DNA of 64,000 nucleotides from Capra hircus (taxonomy: Eukaryota > Chordata > Mammalia > Artiodactyla > Bovidae): NCBI RefSeq assembly GCF_001704415.2, contig NC_030836.1, forward strand, positions 22,294,001 through 22,358,000. Reading direction: 5' to 3'. Of the stretch, positions 23,231 to 34,828 are shown one piece after another. The notes under the pieces are model-generated. The model made no database searches, had not been told where the DNA came from, and was given only the letters and a program-made list of their open reading frames with translations. How positions within the stretch are numbered: the stretch's first letter is position 1; each line of letters opens with the position of its first letter. A program made the translations under genes and the position numbers.

Positions 23231-23680
23231 TAACAGCTGGTGGTTCCTTTTAACTTGGTCGCAGAAAGTCTTGACTTTGTGACAGGCGCTGGGCTAGGCC
23301 CTGGTGATACAGTGAATGACTGTTGCTCTCAAGACGTTTGTATTTTGCATATAAGTTGCCTTGGTTGTAATGATATATAAAGCAGAGTAAAACCCCAACA
23401 TTGATAGAGTCTGGAAATTCATTTGTTAATAGAAATTCTCTAGAAGAGAATGAGAAGAAAAAACCCAAAGTACCCAGTGAGTCCAGCAAATGCTCTAGGC
23501 TGGTGACTCAGCAAAAGGATACACAGAGAAGGATTCTTAGGTAACGATATTTCTCCAACCTTCTGAGCATCTGAGTCTTATCAGTTGGAAGGATGTAGGA
23601 AGCAGCATTATTTCTACTGAATCATGAAGATTCTCCACATGTTTTTGTGTCTATGAGGGGGGAGGGGGATTAAGACCTTG
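23231..23680. other. Unique non-coding sequence
   Basis: No repeat or gene recognised. Confidence 0.5.
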
Positions 23681-23690
23681 TTTCCAAGTT

Positions 23691-23945
23691 CAGTCAGTTC
23701 TTCAGTCGCTCAGTCATGTCCGACTCTTTGCGACCCCATGAATCACAGCACGCCAGGCCTCCCTGTCCATCACCAACTCCCGGAGTTCACTCAGACTCAC
23801 GTCCATCGAGTCTGTGATGCCATTCAGCCATTTCATCCTCTGTCGTCCCCTCCTCCTGCCCCCAATCTCTCCCAGCATCAGAGTCTTTTCCAAAGAGTCA
23901 ACTCTTCACATGAGGTGGCCAAAGTATTGGAGTTTCAGCTTTTAC
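23691..23945 (-). mobile_element. BovB LINE 3' end, 255 bp
   Basis: Reversed BovB tail and terminal coding part. TTTCCAAGTT (23681) and TTTACAAGTT (23941) are a plausible 10-bp TSD with one mismatch. Confidence 0.9.
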
Positions 23946-23950
23946 AAGTT

Positions 23951-25835
23951 AATATTCATTAAATGCTTGTATACAGAAAGTTAATTAGTAAATCAGAAAG
24001 GGTTCAATACATGAATAATTTTGAAAAATGGTGTGTCCATGTGTTATAGAGCTCCTTGGAGACTACTATGTCAATGCATCCTGTGAATCTTTAAGAAAGT
24101 TGAAATTCTATTAGAATGCATAGGACCAGGGCTAGCCTGGAGTTGATCAGCATTAGCATTGGAACCTATGACCAATGTCCCGATTCCCACTGGAGGCTTA
24201 AAGACTGAAAGAATTCTGCCAGCACTTTAGTGAGTTATTTGTATAAGTCCTTACCATCTGGAGGAGTGTATACAATTGTCACTGAGGTCTTAAGCCCTCC
24301 AGATTCCCAGACTAGTGCTTCGCATCATAATTTTTCTTCTCCTATCATGAATCAGACTTTGACATCCTCCGCGTAACATTCCATTCGGTTGCCATGATGT
24401 ATTTGGCAGACATCAGCAGGAGACTGTTATGGTTTCAATGTGCATATGCGCACGTGTGTGTGTGTATTCTCTTTTCAGAAGACAGATCACCGGCAGAGCC
24501 CCCTGCTATTGCGTGAGTGGTAAATGCCACAGCGAAGAGTCATTTATTGCATCCCAAATTGTTACTGGCATGAATAACTCTGGAGCTATGGCTGTATTTG
24601 TTGTATCAGCCAGACATATTCCCACTATTAACTTTTGAATAAGAGCAGCAATTTGTCTAATGAAAAATAATGACTTTAAAGACTTTAAAACAAAGAACTC
24701 CAACTAATTTGATTCCACAGAGAAGTCAATAACAGAAAAGCAGGGCGTCCTCTCCAAGTTCCCACGTTTCCTGCAGCGCTAGTTTCGAATGACTTTATTA
24801 GCTCTGTCTCAATAGCATGTGGGAGACATAAAAATTAGTATGAATATCTTTTTTCCTTCACTTGTCAGTTCTCTGCGAATCTGAACAATGCGCTCGAAAT
24901 GGTTGCTTGTAGCATTCTATAAATTAACCTCTTAGTGTGTGATGCATCAACTAACAAATGGATCCCAACTTAGGCAAATCTAATGTTAAAGACATTGTGT
25001 GTGTGTGTAACAGGAGGGATAGTTCCATTCCTCTGAGTAAATTATGAGAAATAGAAAACAATTGCATTCTCAGACCAATAGGAGGTTTTTTGTTTTTTTT
25101 TTTTTTTTTGCATATTGCCATGCAAATTCTAAATAATGCAGGTGCAAAATGGCATCTCAGCTTAAAAGGCAAACCAGTTTGTATGGATTATACAGTCATT
25201 TATTTATGTACCCATTTGTATACAGTCTTCATTGCTACAACATCTGGGAGGCTGACATTAGTTAAAAAATGCAATTAAATTTGAATACCTCATACTGGAA
25301 CCTTATTATAAACTTGTTATTTCCCTTTCCTTAATTTCACCCCATTACTCCTAATTATAGTTTTCTATCATAAAGAGTTCTTCAATTATTCCCCCCCCCC
25401 CGCAGGGAATTTACAGCCGAAGATGAAACCTTTCTTTTTTCCTTCCACCCCTATTTTAGCCTCCTGAACAGTAGCAATGAGGCACGTGCAGCCATGCTTT
25501 CTATTCTATATATGCAGAACATGTCTATGGGAGGTTCCCCTCAAAGACCAAAAGTCCTGCTCAGATGAATGTAATGTAAGTAAATGCAGGTTCAAAAACA
25601 AATGAGGCTGGCAGTTAACTTGGCTTTTAATTTTCACTGGAGGAGTCCAGGTGAAGTTGCTCATTGTCTCTAAGACCCTGTTTCTTTATTTGAAAAACAT
25701 GCATAAAACTTTCTTCTATATATTTCACAAAGATTTTGGGGTTTTTGTTAATTTCACACACAAAAAATTTTGTTAATTTCACAAAGATTTTGTGTTTTGA
25801 GTTAATAAACCTGAAAAAATGCTTTAAACCATAGT
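23951..25835. other. Unique non-coding sequence with homopolymers
   Basis: No gene recognised. Contains an interrupted T tract (25087-25109) and a C tract (25390-25401). At 25724-25792 the words TTTCACAAAGATTTTG and TTTTGTTAATTTCACA are each present twice. Confidence 0.5.
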
Positions 25836-26040
25836 GCATACTAACTCGCTTCAGTGATGGCTGACTCTTTACAGCCTTATGGACTATAGCCCTCCAGGCT
25901 CCTCTGTCCATGGGGATTCTTCAGGCAAGCATACTGGAGTGGGCTGCCATGCCTTCCTCCAGGGGACCTCCAGGGATAGAATTCAGGTCTCATACCTCCT
26001 GCAGTGGCAGGCAGGTTCTTTACCACTAGTGCCATCTGTG
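25836..26040 (-). mobile_element. Bov-tA SINE
   Basis: Reversed Bov-tA with CAGGCAAGCATACTGGAGTG and a head ending in GTGCCATCTGTG. Diverged. Confidence 0.85.
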
Positions 26041-26089
26041 ACGTTCTAGAGTCTTATTCAAATGTTAGAATTAAGTGCTATGTAGGTAG

Positions 26090-26215
26090 TGTCTGGAGAA
26101 GGCAATGGCACCCCACTCCAGTACTCTTGCCTGGAAAATCTCATGGATGAAGGAGCCTGGTAGGCTGCAGTCCATGGGGTCGCTAGGAGTTGGACACAAC
26201 TGAGTGACTGAACTG
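26090..26215 (+). mobile_element. Bov-A SINE monomer
   Basis: GGAGAAGGCAATGGCACCCC to GGACACAACTGAGTGACTG: one complete Bov-A unit on the plus strand. Confidence 0.88.
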
Positions 26216-26509
26216 ATGAACCTATCTAGAAATAGATAGATATAAAAGATCTATCTTCTGGTGTTTCTTTTTCTCTGGAGAAACCTCATAGAGGTACAAA
26301 GAGAATAAGCAGGTCCTCTACTGTGGGAGAGATCAGAGATCTGGAAATGATTCACTTTTGCTAAAAACCAGGCTGTAAAAGGAGTTGGTTGGGAGCTAAG
26401 AAAGACTGGCCCCTATTACAGAGTTTTGAAGACAGGTTAGAAATTCTGGACTTTCTTTAGTAAAATAAAACATGAATCCATTTTAGAATGAATATTCTCA
26501 AAATTAGTA

Positions 26510-26640
26510 TAAGAAGAGGAGGTATAAAAGAGGAGTAGAAGGAAGAGGAGGAAGGAAAGGAGGAAGAAGAAAAAGGAAATGAAACAAGGGGGAGGGGTAT
26601 GAAGGAAAAGAGGGGAAGAAGCAGGAGGAGGAGAATGAAA
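26510..26640 (+). repeat. Homopurine low-complexity tract
   Basis: About 130 bp almost free of pyrimidines on the plus strand (GGAGGAAGAAG-type). The long minus-strand Ser/Phe/Leu-rich frames over it are an artefact of composition. Confidence 0.85.
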
Positions 26641-27341
26641 GCAATGGGAGCGAAACCAAAATAAAACATGGCATATGTGGGATCTGTTCAGTTTCTTTAT
26701 CCCGCCAACTCCCACCCCCTACCTACAACCCCCTCCTCTCTAACACATAGTTGTAGGTAGCTTATGCCTAAATACCTAATCCTAAGCCATGACCTGAGTA
26801 ACTAGCCCTGTGCTCTTATTGCCTTGTGCTAAGGATGAAGCCTCAGGGCAGGTTTAGTTTGAGAGAAGTCAAGAGATGGGCATGTTCATAATGTACTGGC
26901 GGCTCCTGAAATTGTGTTTAGAGGAAGTAGATGGTTCTGTATAGTGAAATACTAGGGATTTTAAGCTTTCCTTTTATGAACAAAGGAAACAGAAGTGATG
27001 TTTCTGGGCATTGATAGAGGAAAAGATTTGGAGGCAGTTTTCCTGAGATAGGATGAGTCAGATCTCAGGAACATGATGAGAAGCTGTGGTCCACTGAGAT
27101 AAATGATGGGCAAACTTGAACCTCATGGAGGTCTGGTGTTCAGCATTAAGCTGTTTTCTGATTGCCTCTGCAATTCTGCTTTGTTTTCCCTCAATCTTCC
27201 ATTAAACTTTGCATAGACAACTATTTTATAGCTATTGCTGAGAAAATACAGTCCAGGAGAGGGGCAATTTGTTTAGGTTTTGGAGCAACACAGACCAGAG
27301 AGAGTTGGAGAAGCTCAGAATCCTGGCAAGGTGGCAGGTCT
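26641..27341. other. Unique non-coding sequence
   Basis: No repeat or gene recognised. Confidence 0.5.
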
Positions 27342-27348
27342 GTTTGAG

Positions 27349-27548
27349 TAAAAGTGTTAGTTGCTCAGGCATGTTCAACTCTTTGTGACACCTCCAGGCC
27401 ACTCCATCCATGGGATTTTCCAGGCCAGAATACTGGAATGCATTGCCGTTTTCTTCTCCAGGGGATTTTCATGATCCAGGGATGGAACCCGGGTCTGCTG
27501 CATTGCAGGCAGACCCTTTACCATCTGAGCCACCAGGGTAGTCTCGCA
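27349..27548 (-). mobile_element. Bov-tA SINE
   Basis: Complete reversed Bov-tA ending GAGCCACCAGGGTAGTC. GTTTGAG at 27342-27348 and 27549-27555 is the TSD. Confidence 0.9.
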
Positions 27549-27555
27549 GTTTGAG

Positions 27556-29029
27556 AGCGTTTAAGACCTGAGGTGGAAGCTGGAACAACCCTTGGGGCAG
27601 TAAACAAACTGCATCTTCCTTGACTCCAGGAATTCTCAAACATCTGGCAAGGCATTGGACTTCTCACATTTTATGAGATTAGGGTCCGCAGTTCTTTTAT
27701 TTAGATGTTAAAGCAAAGCGGTCTCAAAACATTGGAGGATTCAGCAATGTTTGGGCTGTGCAAATAACACCTGGGAGTATCTATAGTCCTTTCTGTTCAC
27801 TGCTGTGTTATTTATTTACTCCTCTAAAAATAGGTGTTTAAATAGCTTCCTTTCATGTCGCGGATGCCCTGACTGTTGACTCTCGGGTATTGGTGACAAC
27901 ACTTTTCTTCAAATTATCACCAGCATCTCACTCTGCACCAAAGTGTAGGATAGGCACTTCCTGGCTAAATGAAGGAAGTGTTCTGTTTCTACTTATTATT
28001 GAAAAATGTTTTGACCTTAATCTATTCTAAGCCTTTTTTCTTTTTTTTTATTTTACAAGCTGTTTGGGAAATTTATATTAGAAATTTGTATTTGTCCCTG
28101 ATGAGGGTAATTTTCATGCAGTAATAATTATGCCATTTTCATGAGCAGGACACCCATTTATAGTCTAGATACATTACGGTGAAATCCTGGGTGAGGTCAT
28201 TCCTTTCCCTGGTTTGTTTTAGGCAAAAGACCCTGACCAAAAGATGCGACATAAAAGATATTTAGACTAGCTAGAAATGATCTAATTACATAAAAAATGC
28301 AATATTTGCATGTTGATTTACACCTTTTAAATGTCCTATAGCTATGCTTCATCCTTATAAAAGATTTAACTATTTGGTAAGTGCAGGTCTTAAATAGTCA
28401 CTGAGATTTATAGCAATTAGAAATAATTTATTTTTTGGAGGACCCTTTCATCCTTGCAGTTTTCTGAAGATAAATCATTTGACCTTGTCCTCATAGAGAA
28501 GATAAGTCCCAAGAGAAGTATGATCCAGAAATTGCATGACCTCAGCAATTTCTGGGCCAAGAATGCTGTTTGAGTTCATCAGTGAGGACCTCAAACCACA
28601 TACATTCTATACATTCGGGGCTTTCTCAAAGTAGGAGCATGTGACTGACACATTTAGAGTAAGAACCTTTATCTCCTAACTTACAGGCAACTGGTGTTTC
28701 CACTACAAAATTCTGCCTCTGTAACCAGGCATCTAATGGCTTCAGCCAGGATGCCTGAGCAACCTGCTTGAGCCCCATTTTCCATAAATTAGTGTGCACA
28801 TCAGCCTCCATCCCTCAGATTTTCCTTAAGTGGATGACTTGTCTGTTTTTGTCTTTGCCATATTAATTTGCCACAGAGTGTTTTTGTGTTTTTAAGTTAT
28901 TTTCCTCTTCAGTATCTTCAGAAAGTCACCCAGTGTTGAAGAGATAAATCTTAATTTCATTCTGCCACTCAGAATTTTCTATAACCTAGCAAACTGGAAA
29001 TTTAGCTTTGCCTTTCAGTCATAAAAATG
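27556..29029. other. Unique non-coding sequence
   Basis: No repeat family or gene identified. AT-rich with no sustained frame. Confidence 0.5.
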
Positions 29030-29250
29030 GCAGCTTCCATTATGAAGCGCTTAATTAGTACAGGACACTCTACAACTACCACCTCATTTAACCCCACAAA
29101 ACAGGCAGTAGTGTTATTTTTACTCTGATAAAGAACAGCAGTGTTAGAGAAGTTAAGTAGCTGGACCAAAGTTACTCAGTAGGTAGGATTCAAACTCATC
29201 CTGTCAGATCAGTCCAAGGGCTTCACTCCTGAGCTGTGTTCCTGTCAGCA
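29030..29250 (+). mobile_element. MIR SINE
   Basis: CCACCTCATTTAACCCCACA, GTAGTGTTATTTTTACTCTG and GAGAAGTTAAGTAGCTGGACC reproduce the MIR order. Confidence 0.7.
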
Positions 29251-29726
29251 GCCTGCCGCACCCTTTCAGGTTGGTCTGGATCTATACTTCCCCACCGTAT
29301 ACCTGCCTTATCCTCATATTTAAGCATCTGGTTATCACCTACCAGTCACCAAAACGGCCCCTCTTTATTTTCTAACCTGTTCTTTCAAAGCCTATATGAA
29401 TTCCCTATCCGTTATGGTAACCAATTATCATATGTTTAGTGGCTTACTGCAGACTTATTATTTTATAGTTCTGGAAGTCAGGAGTTCAATGGGTCTTGCA
29501 AGGCTAAAATCAGTGTCGACAAGGCTGCAGCCCTTCCGGAGGATCTGGAGTTGATCAATCCCTTGCCTTTTGTGACCTCTAGAAGCTGCCTGTATTTCTT
29601 GATTTGTGGCGACTCCAACCCCTGTTTCTATCTTTCTGTCTCCTCTGATTGTCACTCTCCTGCCTCCCTCTCTCTTTTATAAGAGCCCTTGTTAATATAT
29701 TGGGCCCACCCAGATAACCTAGGATC

Positions 29727-30511
29727 AGTTCAGTTCAGTCACTCAGTCATGTCCGACTCTCTGCGACCCCATGAATTGCAGCACGCCAGGCCTCCCTGTC
29801 CATCACCATCTCCCAGAGTTCACTCAGACTCACGTCCATTGAGTCAGTGATGCCATCCGGCCATCTCATCCTCGGTCGTCCCCTTCTTCTCCTGCCCCCA
29901 ATCCCTCCCAGCATCAGAGTCTTTTCCAATGAGTCAACTCTTCCCATGAGGTGGCCAAAGTACTGGAGTTTCACCTTTAGTATCATTCCTTCCAAAAAAA
30001 TCCCAGGGTTGATCTCCTTCAGAATGGACTGGTTGGTTCTCCTTGCAGTCCAAGGGACTCTCAAGAGTCTTCTCCAAAACCACAGTTCAAAAGCATCAAT
30101 TCTTCGGCACTCAGCCTTCTTCACAGTCCAACTCTCACATCCATACATGACCACAGGAAAAACCATAGCCTTGACTAGATGGACCTTAGTCGGCAAAGTA
30201 ATGGCTCTGCTTTTGAATATGCCATCTAGGTTGGTCATAACTTTCCTTCCAAGGAGTAAGTGTCTTTTAATTTCATGGCTGTAGTCACCATCTGCAGTGA
30301 TTTAGGAGCCCAAAAAAAGAAAGTCTGACACTGTTTCCACTGTTTCCCCATCTATTTCCCATGAAGTGATGGGACCAGATGCCATGATCTTCATTTTCTG
30401 AATGTTGAGCTTTAAGCCAACTTTGTCACTCTCCTCTCACTTTCATCAAGAGGCTTTTTAGTTCCTCTTCACTTCTGCCATAAGGGTGGTATCATCTGCA
30501 TATCTGAGGTT
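29727..30511 (-). mobile_element. BovB LINE 3' end, about 785 bp
   Basis: Reversed BovB from the TTCAG tail through the carboxyl coding region up to the segment encoding the RT YADD neighbourhood (CATATCTGAGGTTATT). It is truncated there, inside the MLT1. Confidence 0.93.
29747..30238 (-). pseudogene. BovB ORF carboxyl-terminal remnant, 163 codons
   Basis: This uninterrupted frame is the BovB region after the reverse transcriptase core, the thumb/C-terminal part found in RTE elements. Landmarks are MTNLDGIFKSR at the start, the CESWTVKKAE block near residue 34, a cluster of Arg residues (GGRRRRGRPRMRWPDG) near residue 117, and MDREAWRAAIHG near the end. It keeps the natural carboxyl end but has no catalytic motif, and its upstream part is missing or shifted. 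Neighbouring sequence is an MLT1 LTR, so no promoter or host gene context supports expression. The frame is a relic, open because the insertion is fairly young. Confidence 0.85.
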
Positions 30512-30565
30512 ATTAGTCTCCCCATTTTAAGATGTTTTAACATAACTGAAAAATTTATTTTGGCA

Positions 30566-30717
30566 TGTTGTTTTTCAGTCACTAAGTCATGTTTGACTCT
30601 TAGCAGTCACATGGACTATAGCATGCCAGACTACTCTGTCCTCCACTTTTGTCTCCTGGAATTGGCTCAGTTTTATGTGCACTGAGTTGGTGATTCTATC
30701 TATCCATTGCGTTTTAT
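30566..30717 (-). mobile_element. Older BovB 3' end, 150 bp
   Basis: CAGTCACTAAGTCATGTTTG to GAGTTGGTGATTCTATCTA: a diverged BovB terminus in reverse, inside the same MLT1. Confidence 0.75.
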
Positions 30718-30789
30718 CATGTACAGTAACATATTCACAGTTTCCAGGGATTGAGACATAGACAACTTTGTGGGGTCAGATATCAGCTT

Positions 30790-31240
30790 ACTACAAAGAC
30801 CAGTTCCAGGCCCATCTCCTCTCTCAGGGTTCCTCAAAAGGCTCCAACAGCAGGCTGTTCTATTCTACATCTTATTACTTGCAGCTTTGTAGTTTGAAAA
30901 TTTTCCCTTCCACTCTGTTGTATGATTTTGGACATTGGGCTCCATTTGTTAGGTCCTCAGATTGTCTCAGCTACAACCTTAGTATCTACTCCAGTGATAG
31001 CAAATAGGTTTCATCTCAAACGAAGCTGGTAGAAGCAGCTCAAGTTTCTGAGTTGGGAAGGATTTTGAGGCTCCTCCTGGTTTCAAAGCCAAGAAAGTGC
31101 AATCAATTAGAATGTTTCCATGAAGGCAGCCAGGGAAACAGCAGCTTGGGGTCCACATGTTGTCACTTCAGTTCTTCTCCCTTCTCTCTCCCATCTCTCA
31201 TCTTCAAAATGAAGAAAGGAAGCTGGAAAAACACAACTAG
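30790..31240. other. Unique non-coding sequence
   Basis: No repeat or gene recognised. Confidence 0.5.
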
Positions 31241-31244
31241 CTTT

Positions 31245-31395
31245 AGCTTTTACATAAAGGGTCTACTATGTATCTGGCACTGTTCTGGTATATTATCTAC
31301 CTTAGTTTTTTTGACCCTGATAATAAATAGATATTAAAAGTAGAAGCAAAGGTTCCAAGAATTTCAGAAACCTGTTCAAATGTCAGGTAGAAGAA
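31245..31395 (+). mobile_element. Probable MIR SINE
   Basis: CTACTATGTATCTGGCACTG followed by a decayed core and GAAACCTGTTCAAATGTCAGG resembles MIR. Confidence 0.5.
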
Positions 31396-31399
31396 ATAG

Positions 31400-31989
31400 G
31401 GACACAAATAGAGATCTATCTAATTCGAAATCCAATTCTGTTCACTATAATAAACTTGGAATTTAAATTATTTACATAGTCAAATGAAGCTAGAGCTTCA
31501 TTAAAAGCTGGAATTAAAATGATAGTAACCAAATTTCCCCCAAAAAACATAAGTCACAGGAACATGGGACACATGGCTACAAGGCCAAGTACTTAAAACA
31601 GGGATTCTTACAAGAAATCAGGGTGCAACCAACTATAGACACGCAAGCAGAATTTATTTTTTGTTGTTTCACTATGTTAAAAATAATAGGATGTCATTTA
31701 TTTTTCCCTAGTGAAAAGATGACTGACATTTTGGCTTTGGAATCTTCCTTTCTTTTACATGCACCAGGGTATTTGACTTTATTTTCTGTTTACTGTTTTC
31801 CCATAAATCAGAATTTTCTGTGTCTTCTTTTCCTGTCTTTATTAATCTGAATTGATCAGCATACTCTAGAAACTAGAGTTCTGACAGAGATGTCAGGAAC
31901 CAGCTATTCCAGATCTTTGTCCAAGGGTCGCTGGACTAAGCAAACATATCCCTCAAGCCGAGAACCCTTTGCTAAGGTGCCTCTCATCG
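31400..31989. other. Unique non-coding sequence
   Basis: No repeat or gene recognised. Confidence 0.5.
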
Positions 31990-32470
31990 ATGAAACTGCC
32001 TGCAATGAGGTCAAAGTCAATTTCCGAGCAGGGGATCTTGCCACTGTCTTACTTAAAATCTTCCAGTGCTCCCAGCTTCTCTCTGTAAAGGGCATGTTCC
32101 TTTTCTTGGCCATCTGGCCTTCCTTGGCTTGCATGCTATTGCACCGCTAACCTCATCTCCTATTCTCCCCTCACCTCCCTATCTCCCTCACCCTCTTAGG
32201 CCCTGATTTCCAGCTTCATTGCTGCTTTCTCCTTTTGTCTGGTTCTCCATTATTTGTTCTACCCTGAATTCTATCCCCTGGGTTGAACTCGCTTTCTGCC
32301 ATGTTCCATGCAGTTGCTTGATTTTTTTTTAAATGCAAATCTGACCGTGTCATTTTTCTGCTCAAAATACTCTAGTGGCTTATTTTCATCCAGATAAGAA
32401 GTTCTGAAACCTAATTGAGAGCAGCTATACATCCTATAACTGTATATCTGTCTCACCACCCACTCCATCC
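31990..32470 (+). mobile_element. Probable L2 LINE fragments
   Basis: CCTCATCTCCTATTCTCCCC and, further on, GACCGTGTCATTTTTCTGCTC with CTCTAGTGGCTTATTTTCAT are phrases of the L2 coding/3' region in a decayed form. Confidence 0.45.
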
Positions 32471-32920
32471 CCCAGCCAAGATTCCAATAGACAACAGATT
32501 TAATTTATGCGTTAGATAATAAGCCTCTTATGTCTCAGCCAAACCTAGCATTGTGCTAGAGACACAACTCCTTTTTTGTATGTAATTTGCAGTGTAAGAA
32601 ACAATTACTACATGAGATAAATCATTCTTCCTTTAGTAATGAGAGAAGTGAGATTCACAGAATCTAGGTTTCCCCATATCACACAGAAATGTTATAAGAA
32701 CTCAGTCAATAATATAATGATGCCAATAATGTACCATATATAGCAAAGGATACAACATATAACATCTTATGATATTCCACAAAGATACCAAGAGACACAT
32801 TACATGGTATACCATACAACATCTCAATAGAACAGTCATCATAAATGCAATATGTAGGACATCAAGTGTCTACTAATAAATGTAATAATCTATCACATAA
32901 GAAATCATAATTATACTTTT
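32471..32920. other. Unique AT-rich sequence
   Basis: No gene. 32730-32880 is rich in short repeated words such as ACATATAACATC and ATACAACATCTC, without a clean period. Confidence 0.5.
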
Positions 32921-32985
32921 CAGTTCAGTTCATTTCAGTCGCTCAGTCGTGTCCGTCTCTTTGCGACCCCATGAATCGCAGCATG

Positions 32986-33438
32986 TCAGGCCTCCCTGTC
33001 CATCACCAACTCCCGGAGTTCACTCAGACTCACATCCATCGAGTCAGTGATGCCATTCAGCCAACTCATCCTCTGTCGTCCCCTTCTCCTCCTGCACCCA
33101 ATCTCTCCCAGCATCAGAGTCTTTTCCAATGAGTCAACTCTTTGCATGAGGTCGCCAAAGTACTGGAGCTTCACCTTTAGCATCATTCCTTCCAAAGAAA
33201 TCCCAGGAATGATCTCCTTCAGAATGGACTGGTTGGATCTCCTTGCAGTCCAAGGGACTCTCAAGAGTCTTCTCCAACAACACATTTCAAAAGCATCAAT
33301 TCTTCGGCACTCAGCCTTCTTCACAGTCCAACTCACACATCCATACATGACCACTGGAAAAACCATAGCCTTGACTAGATGGACCTTAGTCAGCAAAGTA
33401 ATGTCTCTGCTTTTGAGTATACTATCTAGGTTGGTCAT
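32986..33438 (-). pseudogene. BovB ORF carboxyl-terminal part
   Basis: A 150-codon frame equal to the terminal BovB segment also seen at 29747-30238 (MTNLDSILKSRDIT start, CVSWTVKKAE, Arg-rich GCRRRRGRQRM, MDREA end). A Cys-for-Leu/Trp-type change gives FEMCCWRRL where other copies read FELWCWRRL. It has no catalytic role of its own that I can assign. Confidence 0.85.
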
Positions 33439-33649
33439 AACTTTTCTTCAAAGGAGTAAGCGTCTTTCAATTTAATGGCTGCAATCACCATCTGCAGTGA
33501 TTTTGGAGCCCTGAAAATAAAGTCTGACGCTGTTTCCCCATCTATCTGCCATGAAGTGATGGGACCAGATGCGATGATCTTCATTTTCTGAATGTTGAGC
33601 TTTAAGCCAACTTTGTCACTCTCCTCTCACTTTCATCAAGAGGCTTTTT

Positions 33650-34040
33650 AGTTCCTCTTCACTTCTGCCATAAGGGTGGTATCATCTGCATATCTGAGGT
33701 TATTGATATTTCTCCCGGCAATCTTGATTCCAGCTTGTGTTTCTTCCAGTCCAGCATTTCTCATGATGTACTCTGCATAGAAGTTAAATAAGCAGGGTCA
33801 CAATATACAGCCTTGACGTACCCCTTTTCCTATTTGGAACCAGTCTGTTGTCCCATGTCCAGTTCCAACTATTTCTTCCTGACCTGCATACAGATTTTTC
33901 AAGAGGCAGGTCAGGTGGTCTGGTATTCCCATCTCTCTCAGAATTGTCCACAGTTTATTGTGATCCACACAGTCAAAGGCTTTGGCATAGTCAATAAAGA
34001 AGAAGTAGATGTTTTTCTGGAACTCTCTTGCTTTTTCCAT
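33650..34040 (-). pseudogene. BovB reverse transcriptase palm region, broken
   Basis: Positions 33798-34040 encode motif A (FIDYAKAFD, residues 15-23) and motif B (GVRQGC near residue 73), then a stop. Downstream, around 33690-33710, the YADD box of motif C is still legible in the reversed sequence but in an interrupted context. The three catalytic motifs are thus all present as sequence, yet not in one frame. Confidence 0.82.
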
Positions 34041-34127
34041 GATCAGGCGGATGTTGGCAATTTGATCTGTGGTTCCTCTGCCTTTTCTAAAACCAGCTTG
34101 AACATCAGGAAGTTCATGGTTCTCATA

Positions 34128-34451
34128 TTACTGAAGCCCGGCTTGGAGATTTTTGAGCATTACTTTACTAGCATGTGAGATGAGTGCAATTGTGCAGTAG
34201 TTTGAGCATTCTTTGACATTGCCTTTCTTTGGAATTGGAATGAAAACTGACTTTTTCCAGTCCTGTGGCCACTGCTGAGTTTTCCAAATTTGCTGGCATA
34301 TTGAGTGCAGCACTTTCACAGCATCATCTTTCAGGATTTGAAATAGCTTTACTGGAATTCCATCACCTCCACTAGCTTTGTTCATAGTGATGCTTTCTAA
34401 GGCCCACTTGACTTCACATTCCAGGATGTCTGGCTCTAGGTGAGTGATCAC
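34128..34451 (-). pseudogene. BovB reverse transcriptase, N-terminal part
   Basis: This frame holds the fingers region of the RTE reverse transcriptase. NKASGGDGIP (residues 24-33) and the WKKSVFIPIPKKGN segment (residues 66-79), which precede RT motif A, are recognisable. It stops shortly after KVMLKNLQAGLQ, where related copies continue to the palm. The palm resumes at 34040 in a separate open frame. Confidence 0.85.
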
Positions 34452-34585
34452 CCCATCGTGATTGGGTCATGAAGATCTTTTTTGTACAGTTCTGTGTATT
34501 CTTGCCACCTCTTCTTAATATCTTCTGCTTCTGTTAGGTCCATACCATTTCTGTCCTTTATCGAGCCCATCCTTGCATGAAATGT

Positions 34586-34828
34586 TCACTTGGTTTCTCT
34601 AATTTTCTTGAAGAGATCTCTAGTCTTTTCCATTCTGTTCTTTTCCTCTGTTTCTTTGCATTGATTGCTGAACAAGGCTTTCTTATCTCTTCTTGCTGGT
34701 TTTTGGAACTCTGCATTCAGGTGCTTATATCTTTCCTTTTCTCTTTTGTTATTCACCTCTCTTCTTTTCACAGCTATTTGTAAGGCCTCCCCAGACAGCC
34801 ATTTTGCTTTTTTGCGTTTCTTTTCCAT
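34586..34828 (-). pseudogene. BovB linker fragment between endonuclease and RT
   Basis: An 80-codon Lys/Arg/Glu-rich frame (KKAKWLSGEALQIAVKRRE start) equals the basic linker between endonuclease and reverse transcriptase in BovB. It was separated from the upstream frame by an indel and ends near 34586, where the frame is lost again. Confidence 0.8.

Larger units (their letters stand above)
29410..30787 (-). mobile_element. MLT1 LTR (ERVL-MaLR), split by two BovB
   Basis: Fragments at 29410-29726, 30512-30565 and 30718-30787 read in reverse as an MLT1-type LTR: GTTCTGGAAGTCAGGAGTTC, then TATAAGAGCCCTTGTTAATA, CCCACCCAGATAACCTAGGA, CTCCCCATTTTAAGATG, and finally TTTCCAGGGATTGAGACATAG. It is an LTR only, with no coding part. 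Two BovB insertions interrupt it. Confidence 0.72.

Noticed and set aside
26437..26715. Leu/Ser/Phe-rich membrane-like protein on the minus strand
   Set aside because: An artefact of the homopurine tract, which gives TCT/CTT/TTC codons in reverse.
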